A stretch of 49,103 bases of DNA. Source: Kuenenia sp039794105 (GTDB taxonomy: Bacteria > Planctomycetota > Brocadiia > Brocadiales > Brocadiaceae). The position numbers were made by a program, and so were the translations under genes. Under the pieces are notes generated by a model. It made no database searches. It saw only the letters and a list, made by a program, of their open reading frames with translations, and was not told the DNA's origin. This document shows, piece after piece, positions 7,878 through 16,752 of this stretch (its first letter is position 1; every line of letters begins with the position of its first letter). Location of the stretch: positions 1 through 49,103 of the forward strand of contig NZ_JBDIWA010000024.1 in the NCBI RefSeq assembly GCF_039794105.1. The letters run 5' to 3'.

Positions 7878-9314
7878 TTAGCTTTGCACTAAAATATTTC
7901 CCTTCAAAAAGATACTTTTCTGAAGTGTATGCAAGATCTCGTGACAGAAGTCGGTCAGGGTGTTATCCCTTGCGCCCATTACCAATATGCAGTCCCCCTT
8001 TTCTACTGTTCTTACTATCTCCGGTATAATATCCCCTCTTTTTTCTACAAAGAATGCATTTCTGCCGCTTTTCCCTATTTCACGGATAAGGTCTGCAGAG
8101 GAAATCTCTTTGCTGACTGAGCCGCCAATATAATAGATTTCAGGCATAAAAAGTACATCGTCGGTTGAAAGTGATTGTATAAATGCATTTATCAGTTCTT
8201 CTCTCATAAAACGAGCGGGAAAGAATCCATGGGGCTGAAAAACGGCAATTACCCTATTTCCCCCAATTTTTACTGCGCTTATTGCCGCTGCGATTTTTTC
8301 AGGATTATGGGCAAAATCGTCTATCACCTTTATGCCATTGTATTCCCCGATACTATCCATCCGCCGCTGTACGCCTTTGTACTCATACAATGCGGCAGCA
8401 ATTTCATTATCCTTTATGTTCATATGCCTTGCTACTGAAATTGCAGCCAATGCATTTGATACGTTATGAATTCCAGGTAGTTTTAATTCAAATGATTGTC
8501 CATTAACGTCAAATGTCGAGAGGCATGGTCTGTTTATTATGTTGGAAGCATAAATGTCTGCGGATTTTCTTAAGCCAAACGTTATGGTATTCTTGTGTCT
8601 GAAAGGTATTTTTTTTAATTCCGGACAATCATCATTAATAATAAGCAAATCCCGGGTATTTTGAGAAAATATTTCAAACAATTTTGAGATGCTTTTAATC
8701 GGTTTATGGTCTTTTGACATATTTGTAATGATGGAGATTTTCGGTGTGTAATTCACGATACTCCCGTCGCTTTCATCCGCCTCAATAGCAACAATATCAG
8801 AATCGCCTACTTTTGCATTGCCAGGAAAGTCTGGAGTAAGATAATTTTTAATACACCCGCCCACGATTATTGTGGGAGACATTCCCGCATGGTCGAGCAC
8901 ATAGCCAACCATACTGCTGACGGTGGTTTTACCGTTTGTTCCTCCAACGGCAATTCCAAATTTAGTATTAAACATTTCGGCAAGAATGTTAGCGCGTGTT
9001 GTAATTTTTTTATTGAGGGAAAGCGCCTTCTTAATATCCGGATTTTGCTCCTCTATTGCGGAAGAAACAATTACGACATCCGTTGTCACTTTAATGCCTG
9101 AACCATCCTGGGAGGTCAGGTTGATGCCAATGGAAGAGAGTTTTGAAAATATATTACCTGCAATTTGATTATCAAAATTTCTGTCAGAGCCGCTGACATG
9201 GTGTCCCATTTCTTTCAATACCTGTGCTATGGCACTCATTCCAATGCCTCCAATACCAACTAAGTGGTAGTAGCAAGGGTTTTCGATAGGATTTTTCTTT
9301 AATGAATGTTTCAT
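7878..9314 (-). CDS. MurC-like Mur ligase (divergent)
   Basis: A 478-residue Mur-ligase-fold protein. Residues 20-26 (GIGGIGM) form the Rossmann start typical of MurC, which joins L-alanine to UDP-MurNAc. The ATP P-loop is GTNGKTT at 125-131, where MurC normally has GTHGKTT. The central motif EADESDGS is conserved, but the usual NIEPDHLD is replaced by NMSKDHKP. The C-terminal motif reads DDFAHNPEKI instead of DDYGHHPTEI. Domain order and length fit MurC/Mpl. It stands alone, divergent from speD, not in a cell-wall cluster. It may be this organism's MurC or a paralogue acting on another substrate. Confidence 0.75.
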   Translation of the reverse strand: MKHSLKKNPIENPCYYHLVGIGGIGMSAIAQVLKEMGHHVSGSDRNFDNQIAGNIFSKLSSIGINLTSQDGSGIKVTTDVVIVSSAIEEQNPDIKKALSLNKKITTRANILAEMFNTKFGIAVGGTNGKTTVSSMVGYVLDHAGMSPTIIVGGCIKNYLTPDFPGNAKVGDSDIVAIEADESDGSIVNYTPKISIITNMSKDHKPIKSISKLFEIFSQNTRDLLIINDDCPELKKIPFRHKNTITFGLRKSADIYASNIINRPCLSTFDVNGQSFELKLPGIHNVSNALAAISVARHMNIKDNEIAAALYEYKGVQRRMDSIGEYNGIKVIDDFAHNPEKIAAAISAVKIGGNRVIAVFQPHGFFPARFMREELINAFIQSLSTDDVLFMPEIYYIGGSVSKEISSADLIREIGKSGRNAFFVEKRGDIIPEIVRTVEKGDCILVMGARDNTLTDFCHEILHTLQKSIFLKGNILVQS

Positions 9315-9516
9315 GGGCGCATTAGAATATATCTTGCAATGTTTTGATAGTCAAAATATTTCTTTTGCAAAGAGGTCTTTTTGCGTTATATTCGTTTCTT
9401 GACAACGGAAATGTATCCATTTAAAATGGGAAACTTTACTGATTTTTAAAAGCCGTTCAAGCAAGTAATGAACCGCAATGCTTGCAAAAATCATACAGCG
9501 AAAGGAGGGGTGACCT

Positions 9517-9933
9517 TTGGCTTTACTGGGGAAACATGTTATTTTGGAAATGAAGGGTTGCTGCAGAGATATTATTAACAATGTCTCCTCGGTGAAAAAC
9601 ATTCTTAAAAAAGCAACCGAAATTTCGAATGCAACATTGGTCGACGTTATATGCCATCATTTTAGCCCTTATGGTATTACCGGAGTCGCTATCCTGGCTG
9701 AATCACACATATCAATTCACACATGGCCGGAGCACGAATATGCTGCGGTGGATATTTTTTTGTGCGGGAGCGCTATGAATCCTCATAACGCGGCCTTGTA
9801 CATTTCGCAGGCATTTCACGCAAAAGAAACCTTTACTATGGAATTAAAAAGAGGCGATTTTCTTCTTCATGAGGCCGAAACCGTTTGCCGTCAATATACC
9901 CTGGATCAATATCAATCTTTATTACAAAAATAA
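9517..9933 (+). CDS. speD: S-adenosylmethionine decarboxylase proenzyme
   Basis: A 138-residue proenzyme that self-cleaves to give a pyruvoyl group and makes decarboxylated SAM, the aminopropyl donor for polyamines. The cleavage site is Glu62-Ser63 in LAESHISIHTW; His68 and Cys83 are the processing and catalytic residues, matching the positions known for the Thermotoga enzyme. The TTG start at 9517 follows AAAGGAGGGG at ideal spacing, and no upstream in-frame ATG fits better. The aminopropyltransferase gene begins two bases after its stop, so the pair is one transcription unit. Confidence 0.94.
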   Translation: MALLGKHVILEMKGCCRDIINNVSSVKNILKKATEISNATLVDVICHHFSPYGITGVAILAESHISIHTWPEHEYAAVDIFLCGSAMNPHNAALYISQAFHAKETFTMELKRGDFLLHEAETVCRQYTLDQYQSLLQK

Positions 9934-9935
9934 CT

Positions 9936-10877
9936 ATGGAAAAATTATCCTTAAACTGGATAGATGATTATTTCAGCGACTATGAACTTCATAAACTGGC
10001 ATTCAAAAGCATTGTGTACCAGGCAGAATCAAAACATCAAAAAATAATCGTTGTTGATACCTATAGTTTTGGCAAATGCCTTATACTTGACAATGAATTC
10101 CAGTCGGCTGAGTCAGATGAGTATGTGTATCATGAATCCCTGGTGCAACCATCCCTTATAATGCATCCGGAGGTGCAAAGCGTCCTTATTATTGGAGGAG
10201 GTGAGGGCGCAACCCTGAGAGAAACGCTTCGTCATAAATCGGTAAAAAAGGCGGTAATGGTTGACATCAATGACGAGGTAATCTCGTGTGCGAAAAAGAG
10301 CCTCCCCTCATTTCATGAAGGGGCTTTTGATGATGAACGAACCTCGCTTGTTATTGAAGACGGGAGGAAATATCTGGAGAATACAGATCAACAATTTGAT
10401 GTTATTATTATTGATGTAAATGATCCTGTTGGCGGCAGCCCTTCTGCCATGCTTTTTACGAGGGAATTTTATCAGCTCGCCGCAGGCAGGCTAAAGAAGG
10501 ACGGCATTGTTGTCGTTCAGTCCGGCGCGGTTTCTATTACGGATAATGACCTGTTTTCCGGTATATTCCATACGCTAAACGAAGTATTCCAGCACGTATT
10601 TCCCTACACCACCTACATACCGTCGTATGCATGTCTGTGGAGTTTCACCATAGCAACGCACAATCTGGGGAACTTAGACATCACCGGAGAAGAAATCGAT
10701 TTCAGAATCGGGATTCGGGTTAATTCAGCATTACGCTATTATGACAGCATTACCCATCATTCGCTTTTCAACTTGCCAAAATATTTGCGTGAAGAGTTAA
10801 AGAAAAGCAAACACATCATACGTGACAATGCACCTCTCATTAAACAATACCCCGGCGTTTTATCGGAAAAGATTTAG
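9936..10877 (+). CDS. Polyamine aminopropyltransferase, thermospermine-synthase-like
   Basis: A 313-residue spermidine-synthase-fold enzyme that transfers the aminopropyl group from decarboxylated SAM made by the preceding SpeD. Nucleotide-site motifs GGGEGATLRE, MVDIND and EDGRKYL are clear. The sequence QSAESDEYVYHE, the loop DVNDPVGGSPSAMLF and PSYACLWSF resemble ACL5 (thermospermine synthase)-type enzymes more than E. coli SpeE. The product may therefore be thermospermine or another long polyamine rather than spermidine. ATG 9936 is chosen because it directly follows the speD stop. Its 3' end overlaps the convergent ogt gene by 38 bases. Confidence 0.87.
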   Translation: MEKLSLNWIDDYFSDYELHKLAFKSIVYQAESKHQKIIVVDTYSFGKCLILDNEFQSAESDEYVYHESLVQPSLIMHPEVQSVLIIGGGEGATLRETLRHKSVKKAVMVDINDEVISCAKKSLPSFHEGAFDDERTSLVIEDGRKYLENTDQQFDVIIIDVNDPVGGSPSAMLFTREFYQLAAGRLKKDGIVVVQSGAVSITDNDLFSGIFHTLNEVFQHVFPYTTYIPSYACLWSFTIATHNLGNLDITGEEIDFRIGIRVNSALRYYDSITHHSLFNLPKYLREELKKSKHIIRDNAPLIKQYPGVLSEKI

Positions 10878-11403
10878 CGCCGTGTTCCATTTCCAGCAAC
10901 CATTGCTTGACGTGAATCCCCGTTGCATATCCTGTTAATTTGCCATTTGCCCCTATAACCCTGTGGCAGGGAATGATGGGCGGCAAAGGGTTTTTATTGT
11001 TTGCCATCCCTACTGCCCGCGCCGCTTTAGGATTACCAATCTGTTCTGCCACCCATTTATAGGAACGGCATTCACCGTAGGGAATTTCCCTCAGTTTGTT
11101 CCATACCTTCCTCTGGAAAAGAGTTCCGACGCTTAAATCAAGCGAAAAATCAAATACAACCTTTTTCCCTTCAAAATATTTTTTTAAAACAGCGATTTCA
11201 TGTTTCAGGAAAGCATCATTTTCGTGAAGTCTTGTATAGATTGCACATTGATCCTGGAGGGGCAAATCATGCCCTGAGGTGAGTGGAAATGCTATTCTGC
11301 AGATACCTTCTTTTGTTTTTGCTATGTACACATATCCAAGGGGGGTGGGAAATGTGCTAAAATGAATCTCTTTATAATTATTTGTTCGACCCTTTTTGTC
11401 CAA
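10840..11403 (-). CDS. ogt: Methylated-DNA-protein cysteine methyltransferase
   Basis: A 187-residue suicide DNA-repair protein that removes alkyl groups from O6-alkylguanine. The active-site motif PCHRV is at residues 145-149 (acceptor Cys146), within the DNA-binding C-terminal domain (GTLFQRKVW, then ARAVGMANNKNP). The frame opens with TTG at 11403; there is no ATG until well inside the conserved region. The start overlaps the end of the upstream membrane-protease gene by 26 bases, suggesting translational coupling. The 3' end overlaps speE-like on the other strand. Confidence 0.92.
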   Translation of the reverse strand: MDKKGRTNNYKEIHFSTFPTPLGYVYIAKTKEGICRIAFPLTSGHDLPLQDQCAIYTRLHENDAFLKHEIAVLKKYFEGKKVVFDFSLDLSVGTLFQRKVWNKLREIPYGECRSYKWVAEQIGNPKAARAVGMANNKNPLPPIIPCHRVIGANGKLTGYATGIHVKQWLLEMEHGAKSFPIKRRGIV

Positions 11404-12139
11404 ACGTCAGCCGGTATCCTTTTATGAATCCCATAATGATTAAAGTAAAAAAAAGGAGTGTCGCAAGGACGGAAATGGAAAGCGTGGTTATTTTCCACAG
11501 CTCTTTTATAAAATAACTCCACCATGAATTCTTTAGCAAAGACACACCAAATTTTTCAAGAAAGAAGAGAATGGCAAAAAGGATGGCAAATCCGGGTATC
11601 AGATATTTAAAATCCTGTTTATGCGGGGACATTGATACGGTAAATACAATGATAGCAAAAAGGAACAGAACATGCCGCACTTCTTCTATGCGAAACTGGC
11701 TGCGAAAAGAATTAAACGTAATCCATACCGAATCAAGCAAATACCGGATTAAATTGAAAAGTCCGTTAAATGAAAAAAGGATTTCTTCAGGAAATGCATT
11801 GTTTACGCGAATGGGATTGGACAGAATACCTGATATGAATAAGATGAAAAACGCACAGCCAAAAAGAGGCGCAGAAGTGATAATAAAGTCAAAAACAAAG
11901 GGAACCTTTGGTTTGTCATACTTTATCCCCGTGTTATCCGTTCGAAACAAATTAAGTTCGCTGATGGTGGTTCCCGTAATAAGGCATAAAAGAGCATGGC
12001 TAAGTTCGTGAACAATAGCTCCAGGCAGGAGAAATCCTTTAAGAAACTTGTTATTGATATATTTCACCCACAGCCCATTCGTGGCAAAACTGAGAAACAT
12101 TATCAAAATAATGCCTATTGCAAGTGAGAAATATATCAT
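11378..12139 (-). CDS. Membrane metalloprotease-like protein (HExxH)
   Basis: A 253-residue integral membrane protein with about six hydrophobic segments. HELSH at residues 44-48, within the second hydrophobic region, is the zinc-binding HExxH motif seen in M50-type and related membrane peptidases. I see no clear second-half NPDG-type metal-ligand motif, so it may be a distant or non-classical member. It starts ATG 12139 and overlaps ogt by 26 bases. Substrate and role are unknown. Confidence 0.6.
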   Translation of the reverse strand: MIYFSLAIGIILIMFLSFATNGLWVKYINNKFLKGFLLPGAIVHELSHALLCLITGTTISELNLFRTDNTGIKYDKPKVPFVFDFIITSAPLFGCAFFILFISGILSNPIRVNNAFPEEILFSFNGLFNLIRYLLDSVWITFNSFRSQFRIEEVRHVLFLFAIIVFTVSMSPHKQDFKYLIPGFAILFAILFFLEKFGVSLLKNSWWSYFIKELWKITTLSISVLATLLFFTLIIMGFIKGYRLTFGQKGSNK

Positions 12140-12187
12140 AGTACACTTTTAAGAAACCGTTTTACACGATAAGGATAACAATGCCCG

Positions 12188-12336
12188 TCAAAAATCATGA
12201 TCTTCAACAGCATTCTTCACACCTTGCTCTACATTGTTATCTCACGGCTTTTCACAAACTTACCGCCGTCGATAGTGGGCACAAGGTGAATTTCGATATT
12301 ATTTGCGGCATAGGGTATCAGAGCTTTTGCTTTATG
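12188..12336 (-). pseudogene. Frameshifted gene remnant
   Basis: On the minus strand one frame reads AKALIPYAANNIEIHLVPTI and on to a stop near 12230. A second frame continues NNVEQGVKNAVEDHDF to a stop at 12188. A single frame change would join them into one protein-like tail with no start codon. I cannot name the parent gene. The rest of the 12140-12483 gap holds nothing recognisable; the plus-strand frame at 12181-12375 looks like a shadow. Confidence 0.35.
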
Positions 12337-12483
12337 TCAATTCAAAAAAGAAATCAATATAAGCAACTGAGGTGAAAGATGTATAAGGTTTAAAATTATC
12401 AAAAAAATAGTGAAATTGAATCAAGAGATTGTTATATTGAGAAAAAATATACCTTACTTTTAAGCCTGTATTGAAATAGGGAA

Positions 12484-12559
12484 GGGGACATAGCTCAGTT
12501 GGGAGAGCGTCTCGTTCGCAATGAGAAGGTCAGGGGTTCGAATCCCCTTGTCTCCACCA
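12484..12559 (+). tRNA. tRNA-Ala (anticodon CGC)
   Basis: Acceptor GGGGACA pairs with TGTCTCC (one G-T pair). The anticodon stem TCTCG/TGAGA encloses loop TTCGCAA (anticodon CGC). T-loop TTCGAAT and CCA at 12557-12559 are present. It is isolated from the main tRNA cluster and followed 33 bases later by a small gene. Confidence 0.95.
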
Positions 12560-12592
12560 TTTTATATAATCATTACTACAAGGAGCAATTGC

Positions 12593-12781
12593 ATGAAAAT
12601 TTCTATTGAAAGCCAATCAAGAATAAAGATGATTCCGGAAACGGAACATGAAAAAGAGAGCCTTGAGGCGCTGTGGAAGATTCTTATACGATGTGAAAAA
12701 GAGAGCAAGACTCTTTGCCCTATTGGTGAATACATCCCCTCAAAGAATGATGGCGCCAATTTTGTCATACAGGAACACTAA
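12593..12781 (+). CDS. Small hypothetical protein (62 aa)
   Basis: A short, highly charged protein starting MKISIESQSRIK with no membrane segment and two cysteines (in IRCEK and TLCPI). ATG 12593 follows AAGGAG at correct spacing, the main reason to believe it is translated. It lies directly downstream of tRNA-Ala. I do not recognise the family, and no function can be inferred. Confidence 0.55.
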   Translation: MKISIESQSRIKMIPETEHEKESLEALWKILIRCEKESKTLCPIGEYIPSKNDGANFVIQEH

Positions 12782-12938
12782 TTGGTCATCAATCAAGTGA
12801 GGTTTTTAAAACATCGCTTGTTTTATGGCCGGTTTAAATTGTTTCATCTCTCGTTTCCATTTTAACCCTCATGGGAAGAGGTCACAACGAGGCATGAAAG
12901 TAGTCCTGATTGTGATTAATACCGTATTCCCCGTGGTT

Positions 12939-13709
12939 TCAGGTTTTTTTTGTAACATAATAAATCCACGCGCTATGGTTATCGCTATCGGCAGGATGTA
13001 ATGTATTGCCAAAGATATCGTACATTTCCACCGTTTCGAGTCCAATACCTTTATTTTGTAATAGTTGATTATTTTTATCTATATAGTAAGTTAATAAAGC
13101 ATAACTATGTGCCTTATCGTTAATAATTGCGTATGTTTCGTTAAACTGTTCCCGCTTCTTATTTTTTAAGAAATTAATCACTGAGCTAAAATATTTTGCA
13201 AAGAGTTTTGCCTGAACGTATGGGCAGGGTGCAAAGGACATCCTGGGAAAGGAATTTTCAAGGCGGTAATTTCTATTATGGGAAGAAAACACAAATACCC
13301 CATCTTTTTTTAGTATTCTATGAATTTCCTTTAAGGTTTTTAGCCGGTTATTATTGCCCATAGAATCTAATCCATTATATGAAAATAATACAAAATCAAA
13401 CGTGTCGTCCTCAAAAATTTCCATATTTCTGACGTCATGATGGAGAAAAGTTGTATTGGCGAATTTTTCCTTACAGAGTGCTATCATATCGAGAGAAAAA
13501 TCCATGCCCATGTAATGCTTGCTTAATCTCGCCAGCGGCAAAGTTGTCCTTCCTGCGCCACATCCGATATCAAGTACCTGTTTGTCTGCAATATATTCCC
13601 TGTATTTTATAAAAATCATTACTTCGGCTATTTGCAATGCTGTAAGGGCATACTCTAACACCGTGCGTTTCTTTTCATAACATCTCTTGTTTATAGCTTC
13701 GTAAGGCAT
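12939..13709 (-). CDS. Class I SAM-dependent methyltransferase
   Basis: A 256-residue Rossmann-fold methyltransferase. Motif I is VLDIGCGAGRTTLPLA near residues 60-75. It is followed by an acidic post-I residue in GMDFS, the DVRNMEIFEDDTFDFVLF region typical of motif II, and LKKDGVFVFSSHN at motif III. It belongs to the broad Methyltransf_11/25 group, whose substrates cannot be deduced from sequence. It starts ATG 13709 behind AAAGGGG. It stands alone on the minus strand, downstream of the CTA microsatellite. Confidence 0.82.
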   Translation of the reverse strand: MPYEAINKRCYEKKRTVLEYALTALQIAEVMIFIKYREYIADKQVLDIGCGAGRTTLPLARLSKHYMGMDFSLDMIALCKEKFANTTFLHHDVRNMEIFEDDTFDFVLFSYNGLDSMGNNNRLKTLKEIHRILKKDGVFVFSSHNRNYRLENSFPRMSFAPCPYVQAKLFAKYFSSVINFLKNKKREQFNETYAIINDKAHSYALLTYYIDKNNQLLQNKGIGLETVEMYDIFGNTLHPADSDNHSAWIYYVTKKT

Positions 13710-13888
13710 TTTTCCCCTTTCAAAGAGTCCTTTTCGTATCCTCTCAAAATTTCATCGTATTAAGATAGATAAAGAATCCCTGATTTTTATAAAAAGTGAC
13801 AAAAAATTAAGTTGAGAAACGAAAGACAACAAGCTGTTTTCTTACCATAAATCAGGATAACGATAAAGCAAAAATCTATTTCTGTTAT

Positions 13889-14103
<215 letters not shown>

Positions 14104-14419
14104 GGAGCTTGCGCATGGAAGGATTTTTCAAAAAATTAAAATGGTACATGGTTTTTAATTTTTTAACGAATGGAAAATATATAAATATGACCAACTTCCG
14201 CCGTATAATGACCATATATAGACATGGTTTAACATGTTGCCGTCGCATTGGTTATTATACGTGCATTGCTATAAGATAACTACCCTGTGACCGTTTCGCG
14301 TCTATCTCCGTAAGCGATATTAATTAAAGAAAACCCGTATACCGTTGTTTACCAATAGGTTATAAACTAATAAACATAAAAATAAAGACGGCATAGATGT
14401 TGCTTGCCTTTTGTTCAAT

Positions 14420-14444
14420 CTTTTGCAATAGGTTGTTGCAAAAG
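14420..14444. promoter_or_regulatory. Inverted repeat, candidate operator for HDH
   Basis: CTTTTGCAA (14420-14428) and its exact reverse complement TTGCAAAAG (14436-14444) are separated by seven bases, a geometry common for dimeric regulators. It lies about 245 bases upstream of the HDH -35 element, far for a repressor but reasonable for an activator. No regulator gene is adjacent. Confidence 0.35.
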
Positions 14445-14689
14445 TTATGGGCAATTTTCAAATGGCCCTGGAATTCAGCCATCATTCAATTCAAAAAAGG
14501 AAAATTTTTGATGCCTTGCCGCAGAAATAGTTGTTGTCTGCGCGTAATTGTGCAAATTTACAATCATAATTTTCACAAGGTAAAGCAGGGTGTTTAGGCT
14601 ATATTCTGATGTGCAGACACTATCAATTATTTTTGCAATTAAACATTCGTCAGCAAAATTCAAAGAATAAAAATTATTCGCTTTTTGTA

Positions 14690-14717
14690 TTGACTTGAAA
14701 AGCAGATTAAGTATAAT
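14690..14717 (+). promoter_or_regulatory. Sigma70-type promoter of the HDH gene
   Basis: The -35 box TTGACT (14690-14695) and -10 box TATAAT (14712-14717) are separated by 16 bases. Transcription would start near 14724, leaving about 190 bases of leader before the HDH start codon. This near-consensus promoter fits very high expression of an essential catabolic enzyme. Confidence 0.75.
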
Positions 14718-14916
14718 AATTTGCCGAAAAAAAGCGGTGGTAAGGAACTTCAGTATACAGTTAACTTTAGAGATAGCGTTTAACCGTTTGTATTTAGGGT
14801 TTTTGGAAAGGGGGTGGTTTGAGGGGTTCAAGGTGGTGAAGTATGTTTATTGTTCCGCAATCAAACGTGATTGTGGTATGAGAGAAAAGCGAGAAAGGAG
14901 GAAGATAAAAAGTATC

Positions 14917-16665
14917 ATGCGTAAATTTTTGAAAGTTACATTAGCATCAGCGTTGATTGGTTGTGGCGTTATAGGTACTGTTTCAAGCCTTATGGTGAAG
15001 GAAGCCAAGGCTGTAGAAATTATCACTCACTGGGTACCACACGAAGTTTATGGTATGCCTGGGGAGCCTGATAATAGTGGTAAGGTGTTTTTCTCTGGTT
15101 TGAAAGCAAAATATATGGGCTATCCAAAAGATGCACAGAGGTCGCCATACCCAGGAAAATACAGCAAGTTTTGGAAGACATTGCCTGCATACCGTTATTA
15201 CATCCCGGATTATATGTACAACAGGGATGAGGTAAGGCCTTCAAACCCGATTAAGGGTACATTTAAGTTGGAGCAGTGTATTGCTTGTCACTCAGTTATG
15301 ACTCCCGGTATTGTAAGGGATTATAATAAGAGTGCTCATTCAAAGGCAGAGCCAGCACCAACTGGTTGTGATACCTGCCACGGTAACAATCATCAGAAGT
15401 TAACTATGCCTTCATCAAAGGCTTGCGGGACAGCAGAATGTCACGAAACGCAGTATAATGAGCAAGGGCAGGGAGGTATTGGTTCTCACGCATCTTGTTC
15501 CAGTTTCGCTCAGATTGAGTGTGCATGGTCAATTGAAAGGCCACCTGGAGATACTGCGGGTTGTACTTTCTGCCATACCAGCCCTGAAGAAAGGTGCAGC
15601 ACTTGCCACCAGAGGCATCAGTTTGATCCGGCGGTTGCAAGACGCTCAGAGCAATGCAAGACCTGTCACTGGGGTAAAGATCACAGGGACTGGGAAGCTT
15701 ATGATATAGGTCTTCATGGTACGGTGTATCAGGTTAACAAATGGGATACGGAACAGTTTGACTTCTCAAAGAAGCTTTCTGATGCTGATTACGTTGGACC
15801 AACCTGTCAGTACTGTCACATGAGGGGCGGACATCATAACGTTCAAAGAGCAAGTATCGTATACACCAGTATGGGTATGTCGATGGCTGATCGTGGAGCG
15901 CCACTCTGGAAGGAAAAGAGAGACCGTTGGGTATCTATCTGTGACGACTGTCACTCACCAAGATTCGCCCGCGAGAATTTGCAGGCGATGGACGAGTCTG
16001 TTAAAGATGCTAGTTTGAAGTATCGTGAAACATTCAAGGTAGCAGAAGATCTTCTCATTGACGGAGTACTAGACCCAATGCCAAAGGATCTTTGTCCTGA
16101 TTGGTCGGGTCAGCACATCTGGAGTTTGAAGATTGGCGCTTATCATGATGGAGAAGCTTATGGTGGTAAGACTGGCGAATCCGGAGAGTTTAGAATGTCA
16201 AACTGTACTGATGTAGAGAGGCTTTGTTTTGAAAGTGTTGGTTACTTCCAGACATACATTTACAAGGGCATGGCGCACGGCTCCTGGAATGATGCTACCT
16301 ACTCAGACGGTTCATTTGGTATGGATCGTTGGTTGGTCAACGTAAAGCAGAATGCTTCACGTGCAAGAAGACTTGCGGCTTTGGAAAAGAAGGTCGGTAT
16401 TTCATGGCAGCCTGAGCAGTTCTGGAAAACAGGCGAATGGTTAGATCAGTTGACCGGGCCATATATCGTAAAGAATCACCCTGGAAAGACGATATTCGAT
16501 CTTTGTCCTGATCCAGGCTGGTTAGACACACACCATGCACCTGCTGAAGAGGTTGAGTACATCGAGAGAAAACTCAAGGAACTCGGCATTACCTCTGGTT
16601 CGCACAATGCGCATCATCATGAGTCTGGCCATGATCCAGCTGCAAGATCCATGAAAGAGCATTAA
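14917..16665 (+). CDS. hdh: Hydrazine dehydrogenase, octaheme cytochrome c (HAO family)
   Basis: Oxidises hydrazine to N2, the final energy-yielding step of anammox, in the anammoxosome lumen. The 582-residue protein has a Sec signal peptide (cut likely after EAKA, residue 32). Eight heme motifs are present: CIACH 121, CDTCH 151, CGTAECH 170 (CX4CH), CTFCH 216, CSTCH 227, CKTCH 247, CQYCH 297, CDDCH 342. The fourth is the expected P460-type catalytic heme. Asp255-His256 and Tyr462 sit where HAO-family active-site residues lie, and Tyr462 equals the heme-crosslinking tyrosine I recall for Kuenenia HDH (kustc0694). ATG 14917 follows AAAGGAGG; an upstream in-frame ATG at 14878 would only lengthen the signal. 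The monocistronic unit has its own promoter and terminator. Other HAO paralogues are less likely. Confidence 0.92.
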   Translation: MRKFLKVTLASALIGCGVIGTVSSLMVKEAKAVEIITHWVPHEVYGMPGEPDNSGKVFFSGLKAKYMGYPKDAQRSPYPGKYSKFWKTLPAYRYYIPDYMYNRDEVRPSNPIKGTFKLEQCIACHSVMTPGIVRDYNKSAHSKAEPAPTGCDTCHGNNHQKLTMPSSKACGTAECHETQYNEQGQGGIGSHASCSSFAQIECAWSIERPPGDTAGCTFCHTSPEERCSTCHQRHQFDPAVARRSEQCKTCHWGKDHRDWEAYDIGLHGTVYQVNKWDTEQFDFSKKLSDADYVGPTCQYCHMRGGHHNVQRASIVYTSMGMSMADRGAPLWKEKRDRWVSICDDCHSPRFARENLQAMDESVKDASLKYRETFKVAEDLLIDGVLDPMPKDLCPDWSGQHIWSLKIGAYHDGEAYGGKTGESGEFRMSNCTDVERLCFESVGYFQTYIYKGMAHGSWNDATYSDGSFGMDRWLVNVKQNASRARRLAALEKKVGISWQPEQFWKTGEWLDQLTGPYIVKNHPGKTIFDLCPDPGWLDTHHAPAEEVEYIERKLKELGITSGSHNAHHHESGHDPAARSMKEH

Positions 16666-16703
16666 TAACGTAATTTTTTTCATTAGTATAAAAGATGTTT
16701 ATT

Positions 16704-16741
16704 AAAGGAAGCTGTGCATTACTGCACAGCTTCCTTTTTTA
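16704..16741 (+). terminator. Rho-independent terminator of HDH
   Basis: AAAGGAAGCTGTGCA and its perfect reverse complement (15-bp stem, four-base loop TTAC) are followed by a run of six T. It lies 38 bases after the HDH stop. Confidence 0.93.
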
Positions 16742-16752
16742 TTATAAATGAG

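Noticed and set aside
12181..12375. 64-codon plus-strand ORF
   Set aside because: No ribosome site, no motif, and the opposite strand shows a more protein-like (though broken) reading.
14695..14916. 74-codon N-terminal extension of HDH
   Set aside because: It would overlap the promoter and place 74 residues before a perfect signal peptide; ATG 14917 has the ribosome site.
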